Below the pieces are notes generated by a model that worked only from the letters and a program-made list of their open reading frames with translations, was not told where the DNA came from and ran no database searches. Shown here piece by piece: positions 46,745-55,322 of a stretch of 64,000 nucleotides of DNA; the first letter of the stretch is position 1, and each line of letters begins with the position of its first letter. The translations under genes were made by a program, and so were the position numbers. The DNA comes from Rugamonas brunnea (GTDB taxonomy: Bacteria; Pseudomonadota; Gammaproteobacteria; Burkholderiales; Burkholderiaceae_D): NCBI RefSeq assembly GCF_014042345.1, contig NZ_JACEZT010000001.1, positions 1-64,000 of the forward strand, written 5' to 3'.

Positions 46745-47695
46745 ATGGCACGTGCATTATGGAAAGGCGCGATCAGCTTCGGACTGGTGCACATCCCGGT
46801 CGAACTGCACACGGCCGTGCGCCCGGACGAACTGAACCTGACCATGCTGGACCGGCGCGACTTCTCGCCCGTGGGCTACCGCCGCTACAACAAGCGCACC
46901 GGCGAGGAAGTGACGTGGGACGACATCGTCAAAGGTTACGAATACGAGGAAGACAGCTACGTGGTGCTGACGGACGAGGACCTGCGCCAGGCCAACGTGG
47001 CGGCCACGCAGACAATCGACATCCTGTCGTTCGCCGCCGCCGAGGAGATTCCCCTCACCTACTACGAGCAGGCCTACTACCTGTCGCCCACGCGCGGCGG
47101 CGCCCGCGTCTACGCGCTGCTGCGCGAAACGCTGCGCAAATCCGGCAAGGTGGGTGTGGCCACCGTGGTGATCCGTACCCGCCAGCATCTGTGCGCGCTG
47201 ATCTGCCTCGATGACGCCATCGTGCTCAACACGTTGCGCTACCCGGCCGAGATCCTCGATACGGACGACCTCGATCTGCCGTCCACGCGCACCGGCGAAC
47301 TCAAGCCGAAAGAGTTGTCGATGGCGCTGGAGCTGGTGGAAGGCATGGCCGAGCCGTGGCGCCCGCAGCAATACCACGACAGCTATCGCGACGACCTGAT
47401 GGCGCTGATCGAGAAGAAGGTCAAGGCGGGCAAGACCCACGCCATCACCAAACCGTCCCGCGAAACGCGCGAACCGGGCGCCAGCAATGTGGTGGACCTC
47501 GTGGAGCTGCTTCAACGCAGCCTGCGCGGCCACGATGGCGGCGGCAAGCAGGACAAGGGAAAACAGGAAACCAGCCACGTCCGCCGGTCTGGCAGCACAA
47601 GCAGGACCAGCCAACACAGTAAGAGCGACAGCGGCGCCCGCAAGTCGCCCGCCAAGCGCGCCACGTCCAGCACTTCAGGCGCGCGCAGGGCTTAA
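46745..47695 (+). CDS. ku: Ku, non-homologous end-joining DNA-end-binding protein
   Basis: A 316-residue bacterial Ku beginning MARALWKGAISFGLVHIPVE with the family GYRRYNKRTGEEV and DDLDLP segments. It forms a homodimeric ring on double-strand ends and recruits LigD. The C-terminal 55 residues are Ser/Lys/Arg-rich, like the basic tail of mycobacterial Ku that aids DNA binding. GGAGGA lies eight bases before the ATG at 46745. It is convergent with ligD with only 6 bp between the stops. Confidence 0.96.
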   Translation: MARALWKGAISFGLVHIPVELHTAVRPDELNLTMLDRRDFSPVGYRRYNKRTGEEVTWDDIVKGYEYEEDSYVVLTDEDLRQANVAATQTIDILSFAAAEEIPLTYYEQAYYLSPTRGGARVYALLRETLRKSGKVGVATVVIRTRQHLCALICLDDAIVLNTLRYPAEILDTDDLDLPSTRTGELKPKELSMALELVEGMAEPWRPQQYHDSYRDDLMALIEKKVKAGKTHAITKPSRETREPGASNVVDLVELLQRSLRGHDGGGKQDKGKQETSHVRRSGSTSRTSQHSKSDSGARKSPAKRATSSTSGARRA

Positions 47696-47701
47696 CCTGG
47701 C

Positions 47702-50359
47702 TCAGTCCTCCGCCTCACCGGTGCCATCCGGCGCATAGCCCAAGCGGCGCATCGGACCAGCAAGGCCACGTGCGCTGCGCGCGTAGTCCTTCCACGGCGC
47801 ATTGCCCACATCAAGCCGCTGCTCTATCGTGCGCACGGTCCAGTGGTCGCCGCCATCGAGCCGCTCCAGTTCATCCCATTCCACCGGCACGGAAATCCCC
47901 AGCCCCGGTCGCGCGCGCGCGGACCACGCGCACACAGTGGTGGCGCCGCGCCCATTGCGCAGATAATCGATGTAAATGCGGCCGACCCGGTTGCGCGGCC
48001 CGCTCTTGGCCGAGAAGCGCTCAGGAATCAGGCGCGCAATATGCGCCACGACGGCTTGCGAGAAGCCTTTCACGTCGTCCCAGCCATAATGGGGACGCAG
48101 CGGCACCACCAGGTGCAAGCCCTTGCCGCCGCTGGTCTTGAGAAAGGCCGGCAATTCCAGCTCATCGAGCATGCTGCGCACCAGCAGCGCCGCCTCGCGC
48201 ACCTGCGGCCACGTCACGCCCTGCCCCGGATCAAGGTCGAACACCAGCCGGTTGGGATGGTCATACGTGCGCGCCAATGCGTTCTGGGTGTGGATCTCCA
48301 CCACGTTCCACTGCGCCGCCGACAGCAGGCCCGCCGCGCCGTCGATGGTCAGCATGGGCGGGTGATCGGGGTCCAGCGCCTGATCCAGCTCACGCACGCC
48401 CGCCATGCGGCCGCCCGCGTGCTTCTGGAAGAACAATTCGCCTTCCACGCCGTCCGGCGCGCGCAGCAGCGCCACCGGACGCTCCTTGAGGTGAGGCTGC
48501 ATCAGCACGGCGACCTGCGCGTAATAGCGCACCAGCGCCAGCTTGGTGGTGCCACTCAGCCGGTCCACCACACGGTCGGGATGGGTCACGTGCAGCCGCG
48601 CCGGCAACTTGCTGGCCACGGCGGGCGGATCGGGCGGCGCCATGCGCGCGCTCGCGCTGGCGCCGGCGCTGGCACGGCCACCGCCACGGACATTGGCGCC
48701 GCCTGGGTCAGCATCATCGTCATGGCCCGGGGCCGGCCGCCGCACGTCCTCGCGCCGGATGGCGCGCGCTGGCTTGTCCTCGCGCAGGCCGTGGAATACC
48801 GAATGGCGCAGCGAACCGTCGCGCGTCCATTCGCCGAAACTCACTTCGGCCACCAGTTCCGGCCGCAGCCAATGGGGCCGCCCCGCGACGCGCCCGGCGT
48901 CATCGAACGGACTGTCGTCCACCGCCAGCTTGCGCATGCGCGCCGATAGCGTCTTCAGCTCGGCGGCATCGAAGCCCGTGCCGACGTTGCCCGCGTAATG
49001 CAGCCGTCCGTGCTCGTCGTACACGCCCAGCAGCAGCGAACCGAAGCCGCTGCGCGAACCCTGCGGATCAGTGTAGCCACCGACGACGAACTCCTGCCGC
49101 TGGCCGCATTTGAGTTTGATCCAGTCGCGCGTGCGGTGCGATACGTAGGGAGCGTCGCGCCGCTTGCCGATGATGCCTTCCAGCCCAAGACGGCACGCGG
49201 CCTCCACCGCCCGCTCTGGCGCCGCATCGAGCGCGGGACTGAAGCGCACGCGCGACGACGGCCCGCATGCGTCCAGCACGTGTTCCAGCAACGCGCGCCT
49301 TTGTTCCAGCGGCACATGGCGCAAATCATAGCCGCCACAGTAGGGCAGATCGAACAGGTAGTAGATGATGTCGGCCGTATGCTTGCCATCGAACGCCTGC
49401 TGCAACAGGCCGAAATCGGGACGGCCCTGCGCGTCGGGCACGACGATCTCGCCGTCGTACCAGCCGGGCGGCAGATGCATGTCCCGCAGGACTGCGTGCA
49501 AGGGACCGAGCTTTGCCGTCCAGTCCGCGCCGCTGCGCGTGGTCAGGCGCACTGCGTCGCCATCCACCCTGCTCAGCAAACGATAGCCGTCGAATTTCGT
49601 CTCGTAGATCCAGTCGCCGGCCGTGGCGGGCGGCTGCTCCGCCAGCGTGGCCAGTTGCGGCGCCAGCTTGTCCGGCAACGCCGCCTTGCGGACACCGGCG
49701 GGAAGCTGGTCCGGCAGCGCTGGGTTGCCCTGGCCGGACGCGGCCGACAGCGCTGCCTTGGCCTGGCTGGACGCCGCTGGCGCGGCCCGGCCCGCCCGCT
49801 TGGCGCCACGGCCGGACGGGCGCGCAAGCACGCTGTCGGGCAGTTGCTCCACCACATCGAACTCGCTCTCGGGCCGCGCATAGTCGTCGTGTTCCTTGAT
49901 CAGCAGCCAAGCGGTCTGGCGCTGTTCGCCGCGCCGCATCCGCACCAGCGCCCACTTGCCACGCAATTTTTGGCCATGCAGCTCGAAGCTCAGATGGCCC
50001 TTCGCGTAGCCCGCATGGGGTTCGCCCAGCGGCAGCCAGCTGCCCCGGTCCCAGACGATCACCTCGCCCGCGCCATATTCCCCCTCCGGTATCGTGCCCT
50101 CGAAGCCGCCATAGGCCAGCGGATGATCTTCCACTTCGATCGCCATGCGCTTCACGTGGGGATCGTAGCTGGGCCCCTTGGGCACGGCCCAGCTCTTGAG
50201 CACCCCATCGAGCTCCAGGCGGAAATCGTAGTGCAGGTGGCTGGCCCAATGCTTCTGCACCACGAACGACAGCGCATCCCCGCCCTCCCCGCCGTCGGCC
50301 GGTTCCGGCGTTTTGGAGAAGTCGCGTTTCGATCGGTAGTGGTGCAGTGGGTCCGCCAT
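47702..50359 (-). CDS. ligD: Multidomain ATP-dependent DNA ligase LigD
   Basis: An 885-residue NHEJ enzyme with the Pseudomonas-type order. Phosphoesterase (about 1-180; HLHYDFRLE and GTIPEGEYG motifs), ATP ligase (about 240-530; adenylation Lys in YETKFDGYR, plus EGIIGKRRD and DWIKLKC), then an AEP primase/polymerase (about 595-880; DLDPG motif). The linkers are Ala/Gly-rich. The ATG at 50359 is used, since family similarity begins there. With Ku it forms a complete two-protein repair system. Confidence 0.95.
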   Translation of the reverse strand: MADPLHHYRSKRDFSKTPEPADGGEGGDALSFVVQKHWASHLHYDFRLELDGVLKSWAVPKGPSYDPHVKRMAIEVEDHPLAYGGFEGTIPEGEYGAGEVIVWDRGSWLPLGEPHAGYAKGHLSFELHGQKLRGKWALVRMRRGEQRQTAWLLIKEHDDYARPESEFDVVEQLPDSVLARPSGRGAKRAGRAAPAASSQAKAALSAASGQGNPALPDQLPAGVRKAALPDKLAPQLATLAEQPPATAGDWIYETKFDGYRLLSRVDGDAVRLTTRSGADWTAKLGPLHAVLRDMHLPPGWYDGEIVVPDAQGRPDFGLLQQAFDGKHTADIIYYLFDLPYCGGYDLRHVPLEQRRALLEHVLDACGPSSRVRFSPALDAAPERAVEAACRLGLEGIIGKRRDAPYVSHRTRDWIKLKCGQRQEFVVGGYTDPQGSRSGFGSLLLGVYDEHGRLHYAGNVGTGFDAAELKTLSARMRKLAVDDSPFDDAGRVAGRPHWLRPELVAEVSFGEWTRDGSLRHSVFHGLREDKPARAIRREDVRRPAPGHDDDADPGGANVRGGGRASAGASASARMAPPDPPAVASKLPARLHVTHPDRVVDRLSGTTKLALVRYYAQVAVLMQPHLKERPVALLRAPDGVEGELFFQKHAGGRMAGVRELDQALDPDHPPMLTIDGAAGLLSAAQWNVVEIHTQNALARTYDHPNRLVFDLDPGQGVTWPQVREAALLVRSMLDELELPAFLKTSGGKGLHLVVPLRPHYGWDDVKGFSQAVVAHIARLIPERFSAKSGPRNRVGRIYIDYLRNGRGATTVCAWSARARPGLGISVPVEWDELERLDGGDHWTVRTIEQRLDVGNAPWKDYARSARGLAGPMRRLGYAPDGTGEAED

Positions 50360-50420
50360 GCCAGACAGGATAGCGCGCCCGGCGCCCGTCCATCGTACGC
50401 CAGCGCACACGGGGCCCAAG

Positions 50421-50457
50421 TTGTAAGCAATTGGACGCGCTTGTAAGCGGATGTAAA
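50421..50457 (+). promoter_or_regulatory. Phased TTGTAAGC repeats, CpxR-like box
   Basis: TTGTAAGC occurs at 50421 and 50441, and GTAAG-N5-GTAAA (50443-50457) matches the CpxR-type GTAAA-N5-GTAAA arrangement. The ten-base phasing is typical of OmpR-family regulators. It lies about 65 bp upstream of a TATAAA -10-like box (50522) serving the small Ala/Lys-rich gene. A CGGGA / TCCCG hairpin at 50504-50517 lies between them. Confidence 0.45.
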
Positions 50458-50547
50458 AGCCGTCAACTGCTCCGGCCCGCGCTTCGTTTCTTGCTCACTG
50501 ACACGGGAATTGTCCCGGCTGTATAAACCACCTGAAGGAATCACATC

Positions 50548-50859
50548 ATGACCAAGATTATCGCCACCCTGATCGCCGGCCTGTTCGCTACCGCTGCCTT
50601 CGCCCAAGCCCCCGCCGCCAGCGCCACCACGGCCAGCACGCCTGCCGCCGTCAAGTCGGAAGCCAAGCCTGCGACGCCCGCCAAGCCTGCCGCCAGCGCC
50701 AGCGCAAGTGCCAGCGCCAAGGACACCGCTGCCAGCGCCAAGACTGAAGAGAAGCCTGCTCCCGTGAAGACCCACAAGAAGGCCAAGCACGCCAAGGCTC
50801 ACAAGGAAGCCGCGAAGACCGAAACCCCGGCCGCATCCGCACCTGCCGCTTCCAAATAA
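50548..50859 (+). CDS. Small secreted Ala/Lys/Pro-rich protein
   Basis: A 103-residue protein with a signal peptide (cleavage after AFA, residue 19). The mature part is low-complexity Ala, Ser, Lys, Pro and Thr, with a KTHKKAKHAKAHKEAAK basic segment. It resembles acid-shock or histone-H1-like low-complexity proteins, but no function can be assigned. AAGGAA precedes the ATG, and a long hairpin follows. The CpxR-like repeats upstream fit an envelope-stress gene (inference). Confidence 0.75.
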   Translation: MTKIIATLIAGLFATAAFAQAPAASATTASTPAAVKSEAKPATPAKPAASASASASAKDTAASAKTEEKPAPVKTHKKAKHAKAHKEAAKTETPAASAPAASK

Positions 50860-50880
50860 GGCTTCCCCAGCCTTCCCCCT

Positions 50881-50918
50881 GCGAGCGGGACGCGGCCAAC
50901 AGACCGCGTCCCGCTCGC
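50881..50918 (+). terminator. 15-bp perfect hairpin after the Ala/Lys-rich gene
   Basis: GCGAGCGGGACGCGG (50881-50895) and CCGCGTCCCGCTCGC (50904-50918) pair perfectly around an 8-base loop. The U tract is weak (CTTTCCCC), but stem strength suggests a terminator or an mRNA-stabilising end. Confidence 0.65.
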
Positions 50919-51010
50919 CGCTTTCCCCTCGTGCCTCTGGTTGGCCCCTGCGCCCGCTGCTGGTGCGCCAGCCGTTCCCCCACCACCGCACCAAAATCGC
51001 GCATTTCCGC

Positions 51011-51026
51011 TGGCACAGTTCTTGAT
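51011..51026 (+). promoter_or_regulatory. Candidate sigma-54-like promoter of the Anbu cluster
   Basis: TGGCACAGTTCTTGAT has a perfect -24 half (TGGCAC) and correct spacing, but the -12 half is TTGA rather than TTGC, missing the conserved C. An imperfect NtrC-like element (CGCACCAAAATCGCGCA, 50987-51003) lies just upstream, closer than usual. It is 36 bp before the ATP-grasp start. Confidence 0.4.
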
Positions 51027-51061
51027 TACCAATCAAGCGTGCTCAACAGGGAATGTACGAT

Positions 51062-52492
51062 ATGGCTACCTATTTCAATGAAATGACCGCTGACGGCCTG
51101 GCGCACGATGCCAGTGCCGATGTACGAGAACACTACCGCGAGTTCTGCGGCTGGCTGCAACGCCAGTCGGCCGACGTGATCGAGCGCAAGCGCGCCGAAG
51201 CCGATCTCACGTTCAGGCGGGTCGGCATCACCTTCGCCGTCTATGGCGACGATGCCGGCACCGAGCGGCTGATCCCTTTCGATACCATCCCGCGCATCAT
51301 CCCGGCGGCCGAATGGAAGCAACTGCAAACCGGACTGGTGCAGCGCGTAAAAGCGCTCAACATGTTCATCCACGACATCTACCACGAGCAGAACATCGTC
51401 AAGGCCGGCATCATCCCGGCGGAACAGATCTACAAGAACGCCCAGTACCGGCCCGAGATGCAAGGCATCAACGTGGTGTCCGACATTTACGCCCACATCG
51501 CCGGCGTCGATATCGTGCGTGCCGGCCAGGGCGAGTTCTACGTGCTGGAAGATAACCTGCGGGTGCCGTCCGGCGTGTCCTACATGCTGGAAGACCGCAA
51601 GATGATGATGCGGCTGTTCCCCGAGCTGTTCGCCCGCAACAAGGTGGCCCCGGTCGACCATTATCCCGACCTGCTGCTCGACAACCTGCGCTCGGTCGCC
51701 CCCATGGGCATCAACGATCCCACCGTGGTGGTGATGACGCCGGGCATGTACAACTCGGCCTACTTCGAGCATGCCTTCCTGGCCCAGCAAATGGGCGTGG
51801 AGCTGGTCGAGGGCAAGGACTTGTTCGTCAGCGATAACACGGTGTTCATGCGCACCACGCGCGGGCCCAAGCGGGTCGATGTGATCTACCGCCGGCTGGA
51901 CGACGACTTCCTCGATCCGCTGGCCTTCCGCGCCGATTCCTCGCTGGGCGTGCCCGGCTTGCTGTCGGTGTACCGCGCCGGCCGCGTGACGCTGGCCAAC
52001 GCCATCGGCACCGGCGTGGCGGACGACAAGTCGATCTACCCCTATGTGCCGGACATGATCAAGTTCTACCTGTCGGAAGCGCCGGTGCTGAACAATGTGC
52101 CGACCTACCAGTGCCGCAAGAAGGAGGATCTGGCCTACACCCTGGACCACCTGCCGCAGCTGGTGGTCAAGGAAGTGCATGGCGCCGGCGGCTACGGCAT
52201 GCTGGTTGGCCCGGCGTCGACCAAGGCCCAGATCGAGGACTTCCGCCAGCGCCTGCTGGCCCGGCCCGACGGCTATATCGCCCAGCCCACGCTGGCCCTG
52301 TCGGCCTGCCCGACGTATGTGGAGAACGGCATCGCGCCGCGCCACATCGATTTGCGGCCGTTCGTCCTGTCCGGCAAGACCATCGCCATGGTGCCGGGCG
52401 GCCTGACCCGCGTCGCGCTGCAGGAAGGTTCGCTGGTGGTCAATTCGTCGCAGGGCGGCGGCACCAAGGATACCTGGATACTGGAACGTTGA
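51062..52492 (+). CDS. Circularly permuted type-2 ATP-grasp protein
   Basis: A 476-residue member of the DUF404/DUF407 (CP_ATPgrasp_2) family, with FYVLEDNLRVPSGVSYMLEDR (about 155-175) and the C-terminal KEVHGAGGYGMLVGP nucleotide-binding loop. ATP-grasp enzymes of this type are predicted to form amide bonds. The ATG at 51062 has AGGGA nine bases upstream; an ATG at 51053 is too close to it. It is the first of four co-directional genes (alpha-E, transglutaminase, Anbu), a conserved set of unknown purpose that probably makes or processes a peptide-like product. Confidence 0.92.
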   Translation: MATYFNEMTADGLAHDASADVREHYREFCGWLQRQSADVIERKRAEADLTFRRVGITFAVYGDDAGTERLIPFDTIPRIIPAAEWKQLQTGLVQRVKALNMFIHDIYHEQNIVKAGIIPAEQIYKNAQYRPEMQGINVVSDIYAHIAGVDIVRAGQGEFYVLEDNLRVPSGVSYMLEDRKMMMRLFPELFARNKVAPVDHYPDLLLDNLRSVAPMGINDPTVVVMTPGMYNSAYFEHAFLAQQMGVELVEGKDLFVSDNTVFMRTTRGPKRVDVIYRRLDDDFLDPLAFRADSSLGVPGLLSVYRAGRVTLANAIGTGVADDKSIYPYVPDMIKFYLSEAPVLNNVPTYQCRKKEDLAYTLDHLPQLVVKEVHGAGGYGMLVGPASTKAQIEDFRQRLLARPDGYIAQPTLALSACPTYVENGIAPRHIDLRPFVLSGKTIAMVPGGLTRVALQEGSLVVNSSQGGGTKDTWILER

Positions 52493-52527
52493 ACCAACCG
52501 CATTGAGCCACCATTGAGGGAGAGACT

Positions 52528-53484
52528 ATGCTGAGCCGTACCGCCGACCACTTGTTCTGGATGGCCCGCTACACCGAGCGCGCCGAAAACACCGCGCGCA
52601 TGCTGGATGTGAATGTGCAGACCTCGATGCTGCCGCAATCGGAGGAAGAAAACGCCCATGGCTGGCGCGCCCTGCTCGGCATTTCGGAGCTGCAGGCGGC
52701 GTTCGACCAGAAATACCAGTCGCTCGAAGGCCGCGAGGTGATCGACTTCATGGTGCGCGATCCGGCCAACCCGTCTTCCATCGTCGCCTGCCTGACCGAG
52801 GCGCGCGAAAACGCCCGCGCCGTGCGCGGCACCCTGACGACGGAAGTCTGGGAAATCCAGAACCAGACCTGGCTGGACATGCAGCGCCGCCTCCAGAGCG
52901 ATCTGCTGGAGACTGATCCCAGCAAGTTCTTCGAATGGGTGAAATACCGTTCCCACCTGTCGCGCGGCGTGACCGTGGGCACCATGTTGCGCGACGAGGC
53001 CGTGCATTTCATCCGCCTCGGCACCTTCCTGGAGCGAGCCGACAACACGGCGCGCATCCTGGACGTCAAATACCACGGCGATCACGGCGGCGTAGCCGAC
53101 GCCCAGCAAGGCATGAGCCAGCGCGATTTTTACTATTGGGGCGCGATGCTGCGCTCGCTGTCCGGCTTCGAGATCTACCGCAAGGTCTACCGCGACGTGA
53201 TCACGCCCGCCCGCATCGCGGAACTACTGATCCTGCGCGGCGACATGCCGCGTTCCCTGCTTGCCTGCATGGACGAGGTGGTGCAGAACCTGCACGAGGT
53301 GCGCAACGACGTCTCGGCCGACACGGAACGCTTCGCCGGACGCCTGCGCGCCGAGCTACAGTTCGGCAAGATCGACGACATCCTGGCGCACGGCTTGCAC
53401 GACACGCTGACCCGCTTCCTGGCCGACATCTACGAACTGGGCAACCGGGTCAGTCGCGATTTCCTGGTGCCGCTGGCCGCCTAG
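52528..53484 (+). CDS. Alpha-E domain protein (DUF403)
   Basis: A 318-residue all-helical protein starting MLSRTADHLFWMARYTERAENTARMLDV, the alpha-E signature, with a second YWGAMLRSLSGFEIYRK block. Alpha-E proteins always pair with circularly permuted ATP-grasp enzymes and are thought to help or act in the same ligation reaction. It lies 35 bp after the ATP-grasp gene, with GGGAGAG before the ATG. Confidence 0.93.
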   Translation: MLSRTADHLFWMARYTERAENTARMLDVNVQTSMLPQSEEENAHGWRALLGISELQAAFDQKYQSLEGREVIDFMVRDPANPSSIVACLTEARENARAVRGTLTTEVWEIQNQTWLDMQRRLQSDLLETDPSKFFEWVKYRSHLSRGVTVGTMLRDEAVHFIRLGTFLERADNTARILDVKYHGDHGGVADAQQGMSQRDFYYWGAMLRSLSGFEIYRKVYRDVITPARIAELLILRGDMPRSLLACMDEVVQNLHEVRNDVSADTERFAGRLRAELQFGKIDDILAHGLHDTLTRFLADIYELGNRVSRDFLVPLAA

Positions 53485-53499
53485 ACGGAAGACAATGCG

Positions 53500-54303
53500 A
53501 TGCGACTGACCATACGCCACGAAACCCGCTACACCTACAGCCAGCCGCTGGCCTACACCATCCAGCAGTTGCACCTGACGCCGCGGGTGGAGGCGCAGCA
53601 GCATGTGCTGTCCTGGCAGCTGGCCACGCCCGGCCATCTGCACGCCTACTCCGACGCCTACGGCAACCTGTCGCACACGCTGACGATGAATGCGCCGCAC
53701 CAGGCGCTGTCCATCGTGGCCCACGGCGTGGTCGACACCAGTGCGCCGGACCGTGGCCGCATTGCCCACGGCGGCACGCTGTCGCCGCTGATCTTCACCG
53801 TGCCGACCCGGCTCACGGCGGCCACGCCCGGCATCCTGGCGCTGGCCGCGTCCTGCCTGCCGGAAGGCCGGGCGATGACCCGTGACCTGATGCGGCTGGC
53901 CGAGCACATCTTTGGTGCAGTCCGGTATCAAAAAGGGGCGACCGCCGTCGACACCTCGGCCAGCGATGCACTGGCGCTGGGCCAGGGCGTGTGCCAGGAC
54001 CATGCGCACCTGTTCCTGGCCTGCTGCCATGCCCATGGCGTGCCGGCGCGCTATGTGTCGGGCTACATCGATCCGGAAAACAGCGGCCACGCGGCCAGCC
54101 ACGCCTGGGTCGACGCCTGGGCCGAGGACAGCGATTACAGCGGCTGGGTGAGCATCGACATCACCCACGCGCGCCTGATGACGGACGCCTATTGCCGGCT
54201 GGCCGTGGGCCGCGACTACGACAGCGCGGCGCCGGTGCGCGGCGTGCGGCGCGGCGGCGGCACGGAATCGCTGAACGTGGATGTCCAGATCATGCAGCAG
54301 TGA
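53500..54303 (+). CDS. Transglutaminase-like cysteine protease
   Basis: A 267-residue protein. An N-terminal beta domain (about 1-75, MRLTIRHETRYTYSQPL) is followed by a transglutaminase core with the triad Cys165 (GVCQDHAH), His201 (SHAWVDAW) and Asp220. No signal peptide, so it acts in the cytoplasm. In this gene cluster such proteins are predicted to cleave or remodel amide bonds made by the ATP-grasp/alpha-E pair. It begins 15 bp after the alpha-E gene. Confidence 0.92.
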   Translation: MRLTIRHETRYTYSQPLAYTIQQLHLTPRVEAQQHVLSWQLATPGHLHAYSDAYGNLSHTLTMNAPHQALSIVAHGVVDTSAPDRGRIAHGGTLSPLIFTVPTRLTAATPGILALAASCLPEGRAMTRDLMRLAEHIFGAVRYQKGATAVDTSASDALALGQGVCQDHAHLFLACCHAHGVPARYVSGYIDPENSGHAASHAWVDAWAEDSDYSGWVSIDITHARLMTDAYCRLAVGRDYDSAAPVRGVRRGGGTESLNVDVQIMQQ

Positions 54304-54355
54304 TCTGTGCCTTGCTGTGTAAAATGACCGTACTTTCAACCCAAAACAAACGACG

Positions 54356-55228
54356 ATGACTTATTGTGCTGCCATGCGGCTGAACGCCGGGCTGGTGTTT
54401 TTATCGGATTCGCGCACCAACGCGGGCGTCGACCAGGTCGGCACGTTCCGCAAGATGAGCGTGTTCGAGGCGCCGGGCGAGCGCGTGATGGTCATGATGA
54501 CCGCAGGTAATCTGTCGATCTCGCAATCGATACGCGAACTCGTCAATGAGTTGCGCACCGACGACGGGCTCAGTATCTGGACCGCGCCCAATATGTACGA
54601 GGCGGCCCGCATCCTGGGCCAGGCCGTGCGCCAGGTGCATGCGCGCGACGCGCAGTCGCTGGCCTCGTTCGGCATCGAATTCAACGTCAGCATCATTTTC
54701 GGCGGCCAGATCAAGGGCGAGCGCTGCCGCCTGTTCCAGATCTACTCGGCCGGCAACTTCATCGAGTCGCACGACGAGAACACCTATTTCCAGATCGGCG
54801 AAGCCAAATACGGCAAGCCCATCATCGACCGCGTGATCACCCCGGCCACCTCGCTCGATGACGCCGCCAAGTGCGCCCTGATCTCCATGGATTCCACGCT
54901 GCGCTCGAATATCTCGGTCGGCCTGCCGCTGGACTTGCTGGTGTACGAGACCGACAGCCTGGCTGTGACCCGTTTCGTCACCATCGACGAGCGCAACGAA
55001 TATTTCCAGATGATCCGCAGCACCTGGGGCCGCCAACTCAAGAGCGTGTTCGAAGGGCTGGACGCGCCAGTCTGGAACGCGGCCTCCGGAACGGCCGGCA
55101 ACGTCCTGCACACGGCGAACGCGGGCAGCCAGCCGGTGCGGGTCACGCCGCCGGGCGCCGTGGCGCCGGCCGCCTCCCGCTCGCCGCTGCAAACCCTGTC
55201 GCAGCAATTCTCCGACGGACAACAGTAA
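54356..55228 (+). CDS. Anbu, proteasome-related peptidase
   Basis: A 290-residue Ntn-hydrolase. After removal of Met the N-terminal Thr1 is exposed; Asp17 (in SDSRTNAG) and Lys32 (in FRK) complete the proteasome-type active site. Anbu is regarded as an ancestral beta-subunit relative that forms open rings. The last 45 residues are a flexible Ala/Pro/Ser tail. It lies 52 bp after the transglutaminase gene and closes the cluster. The substrate is unknown; the partner genes suggest it degrades or matures their product. Confidence 0.93.
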   Translation: MTYCAAMRLNAGLVFLSDSRTNAGVDQVGTFRKMSVFEAPGERVMVMMTAGNLSISQSIRELVNELRTDDGLSIWTAPNMYEAARILGQAVRQVHARDAQSLASFGIEFNVSIIFGGQIKGERCRLFQIYSAGNFIESHDENTYFQIGEAKYGKPIIDRVITPATSLDDAAKCALISMDSTLRSNISVGLPLDLLVYETDSLAVTRFVTIDERNEYFQMIRSTWGRQLKSVFEGLDAPVWNAASGTAGNVLHTANAGSQPVRVTPPGAVAPAASRSPLQTLSQQFSDGQQ

Positions 55229-55265
55229 CCGGATCACCGCGCGCATCAAGCAAGACCGGCAAAAC

Positions 55266-55302
55266 AAAAAGGCAGGGCCCCGTTGAGGTGCCCTGCCTTT
55301 TT
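55266..55302. terminator. Bidirectional terminator
   Basis: AAAAAGGCAGGGC pairs with GCCCTGCCTTTTT around an 11-base loop. It is flanked by A and T tracts, so it can end both the Anbu transcript and the converging RND operon. Confidence 0.92.
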
Positions 55303-55322
55303 CCCTTGTTACGCTTGCAGCT

